From VRUE01 sp963707965 (GTDB lineage: Bacteria > Actinomycetota > Thermoleophilia > Solirubrobacterales > 70-9), in contig CAVPRR010000007.1 of the NCBI GenBank assembly GCA_963707965.1, forward strand, positions 558,001 through 622,000: a DNA stretch of 64,000 bases, in the 5' to 3' direction. The position numbers and the translations under genes are program-made. Positions 1 through 8,328 of this stretch are shown here, in pieces; positions within the stretch are counted from its first letter, which is position 1; every line of letters begins with the position of its first letter. The notes below the pieces were generated by a model that saw nothing but the letters and a program-made list of their open reading frames with translations, was not told where the DNA came from and did not search any database.

Positions 1-41
1 AGCTGACGGCAGAGGACCGCGTGAGCAAGCGGGCTGCGTGA
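1..41 (+). CDS. 3' end of an upstream gene (partial)
   Basis: One frame is open from the window edge to a TGA at 39-41 and would encode a C-terminus ending LTAEDRVSKRAA. It lies 55 bp upstream of the next gene on the same strand, so it could be the last codons of a co-directional gene. The fragment is too short to assign, and the frame may be open by chance. Confidence 0.25.
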   Translation, partial: LTAEDRVSKRAA

Positions 42-96
42 GGTTCCACAGCCAGCGGACCCATGATCTGCTTGGCTTGGTGGCCGAGCAGCTGGG

Positions 97-345
97 GTGT
101 CGAAGAACCGGCTCGCCGAGGAGATGCTGGAGCGGGAGCTCGAGGTGGCCGCCCTCTTGGTCGCCCAAGGCCTCGACGACACGCTTCGCAAGCTGCATGA
201 ATACCCACGCGAGGAACGCCTCGAGGCCGATATCCAGGACATCGCCGAAGCTGAGGCCTACGGGGAGGATCCCCTCCGGGCACGGATGGTCGAGCAAACC
301 GAGCTGACCGATCCCTATGGGGTGCTGGCGGCATTCGGCGGCTGA
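97..345 (+). CDS. small acidic protein preceding Fic gene (possible antitoxin)
   Basis: An 82-residue protein starting at GTG (97) and ending at TGA (343-345), whose last base is the A of the next gene's ATG (TGATG overlap). The sequence is Glu/Leu-rich and predicted helical (LAEEMLERELEVAALL near the N-terminus), with no signal peptide or membrane segment. I do not recognise a family. A short acidic helical protein translated just ahead of a stand-alone Fic domain fits the layout of Fic toxin/antitoxin pairs, so a neutralising role is a reasonable inference. It lacks the (S/T)xxxE(G/N) inhibitory motif of known FicA/VbhA antitoxins, so a simple co-transcribed protein is equally possible. Confidence 0.6.
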   Translation: MSKNRLAEEMLERELEVAALLVAQGLDDTLRKLHEYPREERLEADIQDIAEAEAYGEDPLRARMVEQTELTDPYGVLAAFGG

Positions 346-986
346 TGCCGACTCCCTGGAACTACGATCCTCCAGGGTCCGAGCCGCAGATACTCGCCAA
401 CATGACGGCGGTTCTGCGCGAGATCGCCGCGGAGGCGGAAGATCGCGTCTCACCGAGTGTCGCCATGGCGCAGGAGTGGCACCGGCGCCTCTACGTAGAG
501 GTGGACCTGCCGGTCTCCTACTACGCCGGCGAGCCGCGCGACTCCGACCCTGCATCTCCCGAGCTGGAGGGCTACGAGGTGGCGGTAGGACGCTTCCGAG
601 GGATGCTCGCGGCCCAGGTCCCCATCGCACTCGAGAGCTTCGAGAAAGGGGCACAGCGAGCGGTGCTCACCCTTGACCGGGTCATCCCCATCGGTGTGCA
701 ACCTGCCAGTGGACGCCAGCTGAGCGGAGTGCTCTCGCTCTGCGCCCTCCTACACGGCGAGTGGGTGCGAATTCACCCCTTCGCCAATGGGAACGGGCGC
801 ACGGCTCGCCTTTGGGCAAACTGGGCCGCCTCGCGGTATAGCCTGCCTCAGTTTGTGACCGTCAGGCCACGCCCTCCCGAGCCATACGGCCTGGCGGCGA
901 TGGCCTCGATGAGCGGCAACCACACCGCCACGACCGCCGCCTTCGCCCAGATGCTCCGTGGGCGCCTAGAAGAGAGCGCGACTTGA
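345..986 (+). CDS. Fic/Doc-family protein
   Basis: A 213-residue single-domain Fic protein. The Fic loop reads HPFANGNGRTAR (about residues 145-156), matching HPFx(D/E)GNGRxxR except that the acidic Mg-binding position is Asn. Fic enzymes usually transfer AMP, or other nucleotide or phosphate groups, to target proteins; Doc-type members phosphorylate. The Asp-to-Asn change makes the chemistry uncertain. No (S/T)xxxE(G/N) self-inhibitory helix is evident within the protein, which suggests class I behaviour with an inhibitor supplied separately, perhaps the 82-residue upstream product whose stop overlaps this start by one base. The 3' end overlaps the convergent glycosyltransferase gene by 21 bp. 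Confidence 0.85.
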   Translation: MPTPWNYDPPGSEPQILANMTAVLREIAAEAEDRVSPSVAMAQEWHRRLYVEVDLPVSYYAGEPRDSDPASPELEGYEVAVGRFRGMLAAQVPIALESFEKGAQRAVLTLDRVIPIGVQPASGRQLSGVLSLCALLHGEWVRIHPFANGNGRTARLWANWAASRYSLPQFVTVRPRPPEPYGLAAMASMSGNHTATTAAFAQMLRGRLEESAT

Positions 987-2165
987 CCTCGCCGTCAGCT
1001 CCCCATACAGCGCGTCGACGTCGTCCAGCAGCCGCTCGGCGCCGTAGCGGGCGAGGGCACGGCGCTGGGCGGCGGCGCCGCTCTCGCGGCGGCGAGCGGG
1101 GTCGCCGGCCATGCTCACCAAGGCGCCGCCCAGCGCCTCGACATCGCCCTTGGGGACGAGGATGCCGGTCTCTCCGCTGACCACCTCGTGGACGCCGCCG
1201 ACGTCGGTGGCGACTGCCGGCAGGCCCGCCGCCGCCGCCTCGATCAGGGAGACGGGCGTGCCCTCGTTGTCGGAGGAGAGGACGGCGAGGTCGGCAGCGG
1301 CGAAGAGCGGCCGCAGCTCGCGCCGGTAGCCGAGAAAGTCGACGACCCCGGCTATGCCAAGCTCGGCGGCCTGGCGCTCGAGCCGCGGGCGCTCCTCGCC
1401 ATCGCCCACCACCACCAGCCGCAGGCGCGGCTCGGACTCCCTGGCCTGCGCCAGGGCTCGGAGCAGCAGGTCGAGGCGCTTGATCGGGACGACGCGGCCG
1501 ACGAAGACGAGGACGAACTCGTCGCGGCCGATTTGCAGCTCCGAGCGCGAGGCGTCCCTCAGCCCCCCGTCGATCTCGGCCAGCGGCGCGATGTCGAGCC
1601 CGAGTGGCAGTACCCGGAACTTCTCTCGCGGCGCCACCCCGAGGCGGACGAGGTCGTCGACCGTCGCCTGGCTGACCCCGATCAGGCAATCGCTGACCCG
1701 CGCCAGCGCCCGCTCCAGCTCGCGGTAGAGGCGTGACTTCGCCGCGCCGAAGTAGCCCTCCAGAACGTGGCCGTGGAAGGTGTGGACGACGACCGGGCGG
1801 GGACGGACGGCGATGGCGGCCTGGCGGCCCAGGAAGCCCGCCTTCGCGGTGTGGGTGTGGACGACGTGCGGTTTGAACTCGCGTGCCACACGGATCAGCT
1901 TCAGCAGCGCCTGGGCGTCGCGGAGCGGGTTGACCGGCTGCTGAAGCTCGGCGACGAAGCGCATCGTCGCGCCCTCCTCCTCGGCGAGATCGGCCAGCGA
2001 GGCCTCGCCCGGGGCCAGCGTGCCGTGGACGAGCAGGGTCTCGTAGCGATCGGGGTGGAAGCGCCTGCCGCTGAGCAGCGCCGCCTGGTGGGCCGGCCCG
2101 CCCATGTTGAGGCGCCCGATGATGCGCAGGACGCGCAGGCGACCGCGCTCGCTCGGGCCGGCCAC
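966..2165 (-). CDS. glycosyltransferase family 4 (GT-B fold)
   Basis: A 399-residue cytosolic or membrane-associated glycosyltransferase starting at GTG (2165). The N-terminal Rossmann domain has IIGRLNMGGPAHQA (donor/acceptor Gly loop) and HTHTAKAGFLGR. The C-terminal domain has FVGRVVPIKRLDLLL and the retaining-enzyme E-x7-E motif in EGTPVSLIE, followed by PAVATDVGGVHEVV. The length is typical for GT4 enzymes of polysaccharide clusters. Together with the neighbouring epimerases and the WecA-like gene, it probably adds a sugar to a lipid-linked surface glycan. The donor and acceptor cannot be read from sequence. It lies 24 bp downstream of the epimerase gene on the same strand, probably in one operon. 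Confidence 0.9.
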   Translation of the reverse strand: MAGPSERGRLRVLRIIGRLNMGGPAHQAALLSGRRFHPDRYETLLVHGTLAPGEASLADLAEEEGATMRFVAELQQPVNPLRDAQALLKLIRVAREFKPHVVHTHTAKAGFLGRQAAIAVRPRPVVVHTFHGHVLEGYFGAAKSRLYRELERALARVSDCLIGVSQATVDDLVRLGVAPREKFRVLPLGLDIAPLAEIDGGLRDASRSELQIGRDEFVLVFVGRVVPIKRLDLLLRALAQARESEPRLRLVVVGDGEERPRLERQAAELGIAGVVDFLGYRRELRPLFAAADLAVLSSDNEGTPVSLIEAAAAGLPAVATDVGGVHEVVSGETGILVPKGDVEALGGALVSMAGDPARRRESGAAAQRRALARYGAERLLDDVDALYGELTARSSRALF

Positions 2166-2189
2166 CTGGTCGAGCCCCCGGGCCGGCCC

Positions 2190-3170
2190 TCAGCGGGCGC
2201 CGTCGAGCGCCGCCTGCCGCGAGGACTCCTCGTAGTCAAGGTAGGTTCTGCGCAGGCCCTCCTCGAAATCGACCGCCGGCTCGTATCCGAGGATCTCCCG
2301 CGCCCTGGAGATGTCGGCGAGCGAGTGGCGCACGTCCCCCGGGCGCGGATCGGTGTTCACCGGCTCGATCTCCCTGCCGGCGAGCGCCGAGAGCCGCGCG
2401 ATGATCTCGTTGAGGCTCGTCCGTTCCCCGCAGGCGATGTTGAACGCCTGGCCGGCCGCTCCCGCGGCGCTCGCCGCCAGCAGGTTGGCGTCGACGGCGT
2501 TGTCGACGAAGGTGAAGTCACGCGACTGCTCACCGTCTCCGTGCACCACCGGCCGCCTGCCCTCGAGCGCGGCGACGATGAAGTTGGGGATCACCGCCGC
2601 GTACTGGGACTGGGGGTCCTGGCCGGGTCCGAAGACGTTGAAGTAGCGCAGCGCCACCGTCTCCAGGCCGTAGACGTGGTGAAAGGCGCGGCAATAGCCC
2701 TCCGCGGCCAGCTTCGAAACCGCGTAGGGGGCGATTGGAAGAGTCGGCATCTCCTCGCGCTTGGGAAGCTCAGCGCTGGCGCCGTAGAGCGAGGAGGAGG
2801 AGGAGTAGACGACCCGGCGCACGCCCTCGTCGCGCGCCGCCAGCAGTACGTTCAGCGTGCCGACCACGTTGGTGGCATTGCTGGTCAGCGGGTCCTGGAT
2901 CGAGCGCGGCACCGAGGGCAGGGCGCCGACGTGGAAGACGAGATCGCAGCCGCGCACCGCGTTGTGGACGCGCTCGTAGCTCTGCAGGTCGCCCTCGATC
3001 AGCTCGACGTCATCGATGACTTCCTCGAGGTTGGCGCGCCGACCGGTGGCGAAGTTGTCGAGGACGCGAACGGTTTGCCCGTCGCGCAGCAGCCGGCGGA
3101 CGAGGTGCGAGCCGATGAAGCCGCCACCGCCAGTGACAAGCGCAACAGTCCCTGTCCCCGTCCCTCCCAT
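2190..3170 (-). CDS. NAD-dependent sugar epimerase (extended SDR, WbpP/GalE-like)
   Basis: A 326-residue extended short-chain dehydrogenase. The NAD-binding loop TGGGGFIGSHL is at residues 13-23, a Ser-rich active-site strand reads YSSSSSLYG, and the catalytic YAVSK supplies Tyr and Lys. GALPSVPRSIQDP resembles the signature of UDP-GlcNAc 4-epimerases (WbpP type), so UDP-N-acetylglucosamine/galactosamine interconversion is plausible; UDP-glucose epimerase cannot be excluded. The start ATG (3170) is preceded by GGAGCAACCG, giving a ribosome site about 7 nt away. The stop of the IS110 gene is only 14 bp upstream of this start, so the native promoter has probably been displaced and transcription may come from the element. 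Confidence 0.88.
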   Translation of the reverse strand: MGGTGTGTVALVTGGGGFIGSHLVRRLLRDGQTVRVLDNFATGRRANLEEVIDDVELIEGDLQSYERVHNAVRGCDLVFHVGALPSVPRSIQDPLTSNATNVVGTLNVLLAARDEGVRRVVYSSSSSLYGASAELPKREEMPTLPIAPYAVSKLAAEGYCRAFHHVYGLETVALRYFNVFGPGQDPQSQYAAVIPNFIVAALEGRRPVVHGDGEQSRDFTFVDNAVDANLLAASAAGAAGQAFNIACGERTSLNEIIARLSALAGREIEPVNTDPRPGDVRHSLADISRAREILGYEPAVDFEEGLRRTYLDYEESSRQAALDGAR

Positions 3171-3184
3171 CGGTTGCTCCTATG

Positions 3185-4183
3185 TCAAGCCGCCACCGCA
3201 ATTTGCGGCGTCAGCGCGTCTCTCTGAGAGTCGACGGTAGGCATGGACCTATCAATTTCAGATTGAGGCAAAAGCTGCCAGACCCGACGCGCCAGGTGGC
3301 GCTTGAGGCAGCGCAGGGCTTCCATCCTTGACTTCCCCTCCGCTTGCTTTCGAGCGAGATAGGCACGTGCGGGGGGATGCACTCGGCCCTGTGTGACAGC
3401 GATGCGATGCAGGGCGCAATTGAGCTGGCGATTGCCGCCACGGTCGAGGCGGTGGCGATCGCGGCGCCCCGAGGAGGCGGGGATGGGGGCAATGCCGGCA
3501 AGGCGAGCCAGCTTCGCATCGGAGGCGAAGCGCTCGGCCCCCGCGGTCTCGGCGAGGATCTTGGCCGCGCTCAGCGACCCGCAGCCGGGCAGGGCCAAGA
3601 GCTCCGGGGCCTTTGCCTTGATCAGGGTCGCGATCTCGCGCTCAAGCTCTCCGGCCCTGCGTACCTGAGAGCGGATCGAGCGCAGCAGCTCGCGGGCGAC
3701 TCGCACCCGCGCGCCTTGAGGGGCACGGGAGAGCTTCCCGGCGATCCGCTCCAGCCAGACCATCCGGTCCAGGGCGCCGGGGGGGATCTCAAGCTCGGGA
3801 AAGAGCTGGTGCAGGTGCCAGCGCAGGCGGCGCTGGTCATCGGTGCGGGCGCGAACGAGGTTCTTGCGATGGTCGAGCAGCAGCTTGATCTCCATCGCCT
3901 CCTCGTCGAGATAGGCGGTCGGCAGGTTCTCGACTCCCTCCTGCAGCGCCGCCCGGGCGACGTTGGCGGCGTCGATCGGATCGGACTTGCCACGCTCGCG
4001 CGAGCCCTTGCGCGATTTGCCCATCAGTTTCGGGGGGACCCGGATGACCCGCTCGCCGTTTGCGACCAGGAAGCGCTCCAGGCCGCCGGAGACGTGCCGG
4101 CAGTCCTCGATCGCCCAGACCCGCTCGGGGTCCAGGCCGCGAGCCCAGTCGAGGTGCTGGGCGAAGCCGGCCTTGCGGGGCAA
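3185..4183 (-). mobile_element. IS110-family transposase, N-terminally truncated
   Basis: A 332-residue open frame starting at TTG. It contains KSDPIDAANVARAAL (DEDD domain) and, in the C-terminal half, LPGCGSLSAAKIL followed by LARLAGIAPIPASSG and RGGNRQLNCALHRIA, the hallmark transposase_20 region of IS110/IS1111. The first beta strand carrying the initial catalytic Asp (usually near residue 10, in GIDxxK) is absent: the frame begins at about the equivalent of residue 60, and an in-frame stop sits at 4190-4192. The retained AIEDC should hold the second acidic residue. The element is therefore probably inactive. No terminal repeats could be defined, as expected for IS110. One edge abuts the epimerase start and the other abuts a broken PIN-domain gene. 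Confidence 0.85.
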
Positions 4184-4248
4184 ATCTAATCACGTCGCGC
4201 CGGTGGGCGCCGTGTCCGATGTCCTCAACGGCGAGCAGGTGCAGTTAG

Positions 4249-4476
4249 GCGCGGTCCCTCACCGCCTCGGTGATCCACGCCGCCGAGTACGCGATGCGCA
4301 TGCTCGCCCAGCGCTCCGCCGGGGCGCAGCGCCTGCCGGTGGTCGACTACCTGGTCGCGGCCGCCGCGCAGGAGCTGGGCGCCGCGGTCATCCACTACGA
4401 CCGCGACTACGACACGCTCGCGGAGCTGATGGAGTTCGAGTCGATCTGGCTGGCGCCCCCGGGCACGCTCCCATAG
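4249..4476 (+). pseudogene. C-terminal half of a PIN-domain (VapC-type) ribonuclease, 5' truncated
   Basis: The frame downstream of a stop at 4246 encodes LTASVIHAAEYAMRML, then LPVVDYLVAAAAQELGA, VIHYDRDYDTLAEL and a WLAPPGTLP end. This is the second half of a VapC-type PIN domain, including the DxLxAAxA helix and the HYDRDYD acidic motif. The first half, with the initial D and E of the catalytic quartet, is missing. The GTG at 4270 could start a 68-residue peptide, but it would be inactive. The break lies next to the truncated IS110 gene, so deletion associated with the element is the likely cause. No partner antitoxin is visible. Confidence 0.75.
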
Positions 4477-4578
4477 CCCAAACCGGGCTTTCTCTACATC
4501 TCTATCTCTACGAAGTCGTTGCTGAATTGTTTGCCTGTGCGCACCACCCGGCACACGGGCCGCAGTAGCGTCGGCGTC

Positions 4579-5046
4579 ATGGCGACCAACGGCGAGGCAA
4601 GAACGACGATCGAGAGGCTGGGCGGCGTTCTCGGCGGGCTGTTCGTGGTGCCGGCACTCGTGATCCTCTTCGCTGCCGGCCTTTATGCGGTTGGCGATGC
4701 AGTGCTCACTGGAGCCCCTTCTTCGAAGAACCCCGGCTTCGTGGATGGTGTGCTGGCGAGCGGCGCGGTCCTCGCCGCAGTTCGCCTCGCGATCATCGCC
4801 GCTGCCGCCTATGTCGTCACCTCGGTTGCCGCTCTCATGGGCCGCCGCCAGTGGCTCACCAGGGTCGGGCCGGTCGAGGTCTCGGCGCGGGTCTTGGACC
4901 TCAAGGCCGAGAACACGACGCTGGAGGAGATGCTCGCCGGCGCAGAAGCCAGGATCGAAGATCTCGATGAGCGACTCGCAACGACAGAGGATGCGCTTGA
5001 TACGGCGTTCGATAGTATCGACGAGAATGGGAATGCGAATGACTAA
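4579..5046 (+). CDS. two-helix membrane protein with C-terminal coiled coil
   Basis: A 155-residue protein from ATG 4579 (an upstream in-frame ATG at 4519 exists but gives an unlikely N-terminus). Two hydrophobic segments are seen, GGLFVVPALVILFAAGLYAV and LAAVRLAIIAAAAYVV, separated by about 40 polar residues. A Glu/Leu heptad-like stretch (LKAENTTLEEMLAGAEARIEDLDERL) then ends in an acidic tail. No family is recognised. The layout predicts a membrane anchor with a cytosolic coiled coil. Its stop overlaps the start of the next small gene by 8 bp, so the two are probably translationally coupled. Confidence 0.65.
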   Translation: MATNGEARTTIERLGGVLGGLFVVPALVILFAAGLYAVGDAVLTGAPSSKNPGFVDGVLASGAVLAAVRLAIIAAAAYVVTSVAALMGRRQWLTRVGPVEVSARVLDLKAENTTLEEMLAGAEARIEDLDERLATTEDALDTAFDSIDENGNAND

Positions 5047-5209
5047 GACCGAGCTGAAGGAGCTGCTTCGTACGCAAATCGAGGCCAACCGACGTGCATC
5101 TCGGAGAGCGAATGAAACCCTGCGAGACATCAGGCGAGTTCGGCGAGAATCCGAACGTCGCTCAGATCGCGCGTGCCGGGAGCTTCGAGCAGCCGGCGTG
5201 CTCAAGTAA
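5039..5209 (+). CDS. 56-residue basic helical protein
   Basis: ATG at 5039 lies inside the end of the previous gene (ATGACTAA overlap); a second ATG at 5033 would add two residues. The product is strongly charged and helical (TKTELKELLRTQIEANR, then RRANETLRDIRRVRRE), ending AAGVLK. It has no membrane segment or Cys. Basic heptad character next to a membrane protein with an acidic coiled coil suggests that the two products pair. The function is unknown. The gene was chosen because the overlap geometry is typical of coupled genes and the frame is clean to the TAA. Confidence 0.5.
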   Translation: MTKTELKELLRTQIEANRRASRRANETLRDIRRVRRESERRSDRACRELRAAGVLK

Positions 5210-5261
5210 CGGCTTCATAGGGCGGGGGCGGATGGGGAGGAGCACGCGACTCCACGGGGGG

Positions 5262-5897
5262 TCATTGCGACAGGTCGAGCCTCAGCAACTCGGCGCGAAT
5301 CGGCTTTGCGGGCTCGATGTGGAGCAGCCCGATGTGGACGCGGCGCTGCGCGCAATACTGCGCGTCCCCCGGGTTGACGTAGAGGGTCGGCCCCAGCCGA
5401 CTCGCAGTCGGTATGTGGGTATGGCCGAAGACGACGCAGTCCACCCTGCCCTGGAATCGAGTCGCTAGGCGCGCCAGCACAAAGCCGTTGGCCACCTCCC
5501 TGACGCCTGTTCGGTCGAGGCTGCGCTTGAGGGCCACCCAGCCGGCCCGGTCGCGTTGCGTCGCGCGGGGGGCCCAGGCCCAGCCGATGTCGCCGTGCGT
5601 CAGGACGATTGTGTGGCCGGCGATCTCAAGCCTCCTACAGCGGGGCAGTTGCCCCATGCGCGGCGCACGGTCGCTCGCCCTGTTCCCCCGAACGGCAATG
5701 ACCGGCGCTGTCTCCTCCAGCGCCCCTATCACCGCGCCTGAGCCGATGTCGCCGGCGTGCAGGATCAGGTCGCTGCCACCAAGCGCCTCGACGACAGGAT
5801 GCGGCAGGTCGGCCGGCGGCCCATCGGCGTGCGTGTCTGCGATCACCCCGACCAGCCGCTTCTGATGGCTTCGATCGATGCCTTCGGGGAGATCCAT
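5262..5897 (-). CDS. YfcE/MJ0936-type metallophosphoesterase
   Basis: A 211-residue calcineurin-like phosphoesterase. Metal-binding motifs appear in order: VIADTHAD (D-x-H), LILHAGDIGS (GD), VRGNRASD (GN[H/R]), LTHGDIGW (H) and VFGHTHIPT (GHxH). The usual GNHD is GNRA, as in the YfcE/MJ0936 subfamily. These enzymes are cytosolic and cleave phosphodiesters such as bis-pNPP in vitro; the physiological substrate is usually unknown. The length is slightly above the usual 160-180 residues because of an insert around residues 110-140. It is convergent with the small protein gene upstream and divergent from the asparagine-synthase gene, with 120 bp between starts. Confidence 0.88.
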   Translation of the reverse strand: MDLPEGIDRSHQKRLVGVIADTHADGPPADLPHPVVEALGGSDLILHAGDIGSGAVIGALEETAPVIAVRGNRASDRAPRMGQLPRCRRLEIAGHTIVLTHGDIGWAWAPRATQRDRAGWVALKRSLDRTGVREVANGFVLARLATRFQGRVDCVVFGHTHIPTASRLGPTLYVNPGDAQYCAQRRVHIGLLHIEPAKPIRAELLRLDLSQ

Positions 5898-6017
5898 GGC
5901 GCGGTCGAGTTCTACCAGTCGCTATGCGGACATCTCACCGTGACGGTCCCCGAGAAGATCGAGACGACCGCCGAGGACCTGGCGCCCCGCCCTCGACGGG
6001 GACGGTATCGTCGCGGT

Positions 6018-7906
6018 GTGTGCGGGATAGCCGGCAAGGTCGACCGCGATGCCGGGGTCCCGGCGGCGCTGATCGAGCGGATGTGCGAGCGCCAGGCGCA
6101 CCGCGGGCCGGACTCACGCGGTCTCTTCTCGGGGGACGGCGTCGGCCTGGGGATCCAGCGCCTGCGGGTGATCGACCTGGAGACCGGCGACCAGCCCGTC
6201 TACAACGAGGACCGCTCGGTCGCCGTCGTGCTGAACGGCGAGATCTACAACTACCGGGAGCTGCGCCGGGAGCTGGAGGGCAGGGGGCACTCCTTCTCGA
6301 CGCACGGCGACACCGAGGTGATCGCCCACCTCTACGAGGAGGAGGGCGCCGACCTCGTGCAGCGGCTGAGCGGGATGTTCGCCTTCGCGCTCTGGGACGA
6401 GCGGCGGCGGCGCCTGCTGATGGCTCGCGACCGGGTCGGCAAGAAGCCGCTCTTCTACTGCGAGCGGGGCGGGTCGCTCGCGTTCGCCTCGGAGCTGGCG
6501 GCGCTGATGGCCGACGCGTCGATCCCGCGCGAGGTCGACATGGCGGCGATCGACTGCTACCTCGCCTACGGCTACATCCAGGCGCCGCGGTCGATCTGGA
6601 GCGCAGTGAAGAAGCTGCCGCCCGCCCACACGCTCCTCTGGGAGGACGGGGAGGCGCGCGTCGAGAGGTACTGGCGCCTCGACTACTCGCGCAAGGCCGA
6701 CGCCCCGCTGCCCGAGCTGGAAGAGGAGCTGCGCCGGCGCGTCGGCGCCGCGGTGCGGCGGCGGATGATCGCCGACGTGCCCCTGGGGGCGCTGCTCTCC
6801 GGCGGCGTCGACTCCTCGGTCGTCGTCTCGGAGATGGCCGCCGCCTCCGCGCGTCCGGTGAAGACCTTCTCGATCGGCTTCGCGCAGGAGGAGTACAACG
6901 AGCTGCCGCTCGCCCGCCTCACGGCGGAGCGCTTCGGCACCGACCACGAGGAGTTCATGGTCGAGCCGGACGCGATCGAGATCGTCCCGAAGCTCATCCG
7001 CCACTACGGCGAGCCCTACGCCGACTCCTCGGCGATCCCCAGCTTCTACCTGGCGGAGCTGACGCGGCGGCACGTCACGGTCGCGCTGAACGGAGACGGC
7101 GGCGACGAGAGCTTCGCCGGCTACCTCCGCTACGTCGCCAACAGCCTCAGCGGCGACCTGGATCTCGTGCCCAGACCACTGCGCCGGGGCGCGGCCGCCG
7201 CCGCGGAGCGCCTGCTCCAGCTCGGGCGACGCCCGCGGCGCTGCGCAGCTACGGGCGGCGGTTCCTGACCTCGTGGGCGAGGACGCGCCCGGCCGCTATG
7301 CCGACCACGTCTGCATCTTCAACTGCTCCGAGCGCGACGCGCTGCTCGGTCGAGGCGGCGCCCGCGGCGATCCGGTCAGAGACCGAGGACGTGATCGCGG
7401 GCCCCTGGCGCGAAGCCTCAGGGCGCAAGAGGCTCGACGTTCTGCTGGAGACCGATGTCAACACCTACCTTCCCGGCGACCTGCTCATGAAGATGGACAT
7501 CGCCTCGATGGCCTACTCGCTGGAGGCGCGCTCGCCCCTGCTGGACCCGGAGCTGATGCAGTTCGCCGCCTCGCTGCCGGCCAGATACAAGGCACGGATC
7601 GCGCGCAAGAAGTGGATCCTGCGGCGTGCCTACCGCGGGCGCTTGCCCGACGAGGTGCTGGACGGGAAAAAGCGCGGTTTCGGCGTCCCTCTGGGTGCCT
7701 GGTTTCGCAACGAGCTGCGCGACTTCACCCGCGACGTCCTGCTCGATCCGGCCTGCCTCGATCGAGGTTTGATCCGCGAGGGCCCCGTGCGCGCCCTGCT
7801 CGACCAGCACGACCGGGGTGGCGCCGACCGCTCGATGCAGATCTGGACGCTGCTGATGCTCGAGCTGTGGCAGCGCGAGTTCGTCGACGGGACCGGAACC
7901 GGCTGA
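6018..7906 (+). CDS. asnB: asparagine synthase (glutamine-hydrolysing)-like, frameshifted
   Basis: GTG at 6018 places Cys at residue 2 (CGIAGKVD), the glutamine-amidotransferase nucleophile. HRGPDSRG and LNGEIYNY complete the class II amidotransferase domain. The synthetase domain has the PP-loop LLSGGVDSSVV and NGDGGDESFAGY. The C-terminal part (MKMDIASMAYSLEARSPLLD, KKRGFGVPLG) is in another frame. The reading frame changes near 7235, 7273 and 7350; expected residues such as GEDAPGRYADHV and SETEDVIAGPW are all present across the breaks. These are therefore single-base indels, either sequencing error or recent decay. In a polysaccharide cluster such enzymes often amidate sugar acids rather than make free asparagine; that is inference. 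Confidence 0.85.
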
Positions 7907-7914
7907 CGCGCGGC

Positions 7915-8328
7915 TCAGCGAAGGAGCTCGAAGGCGCGGTCGCGGCGCGGGCCGAAGCGGAAGACGGCGAAGTGGTCGTCAAAAGCGACCGCGCGGTAGA
8001 CGCCGAGGCGCTCCATCACGGCGAAGCTGGTGCGGTCGACAAGCGAGAAGGACTGGTCGGTGAAGGCCTCACCGATCGCCCAGGCCGCCTCGAGGTCGGC
8101 CGGGGTGACGTGCTCGACCGCGGCTGCACCGGCGCGGAGGCTGCCCCAAAAGCGATCGGCGGCGGTATAGCCGAGGCGATCGCGCGTCAAACGCCAGGTC
8201 TCGAGGAGAACGTGGTCGGTGGTGATCAGGGACTCGCCGGCGGAGAGCAGCTCCTTGGCGCGGGCGAAATGACGATCGTCGTCGTCCGCCGCCCCGTAGA
8301 AGGCCGAGGTGTCGACGAAGACGCTCAA
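7915..8328 (-). CDS. vapC: PIN-domain ribonuclease toxin (VapC family)
   Basis: A 137-residue PIN protein. FVDTSAFYGA supplies the first Asp, LITTDHVLLETW the Glu in the second helix, SFSLVDRTSFAVM the third Asp, and VAFDDHFAVF the last acidic cluster. Length and motif order match VapC toxins, which cut tRNA or rRNA when not bound by the antitoxin. The gene overlaps the antitoxin stop by 4 bp (8325-8328) and is translated after it on the same strand. All four acidic residues are present, so it should be active. Confidence 0.88.
   Translation of the reverse strand: MSVFVDTSAFYGAADDDDRHFARAKELLSAGESLITTDHVLLETWRLTRDRLGYTAADRFWGSLRAGAAAVEHVTPADLEAAWAIGEAFTDQSFSLVDRTSFAVMERLGVYRAVAFDDHFAVFRFGPRRDRAFELLR

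Noticed and set aside
4225..5205. Minus-strand 326-codon frame opposite the membrane/coiled-coil genes
   Set aside because: Arg/Ser-rich with no recognisable domain; the plus strand has membrane segments and overlapping start-stop geometry.
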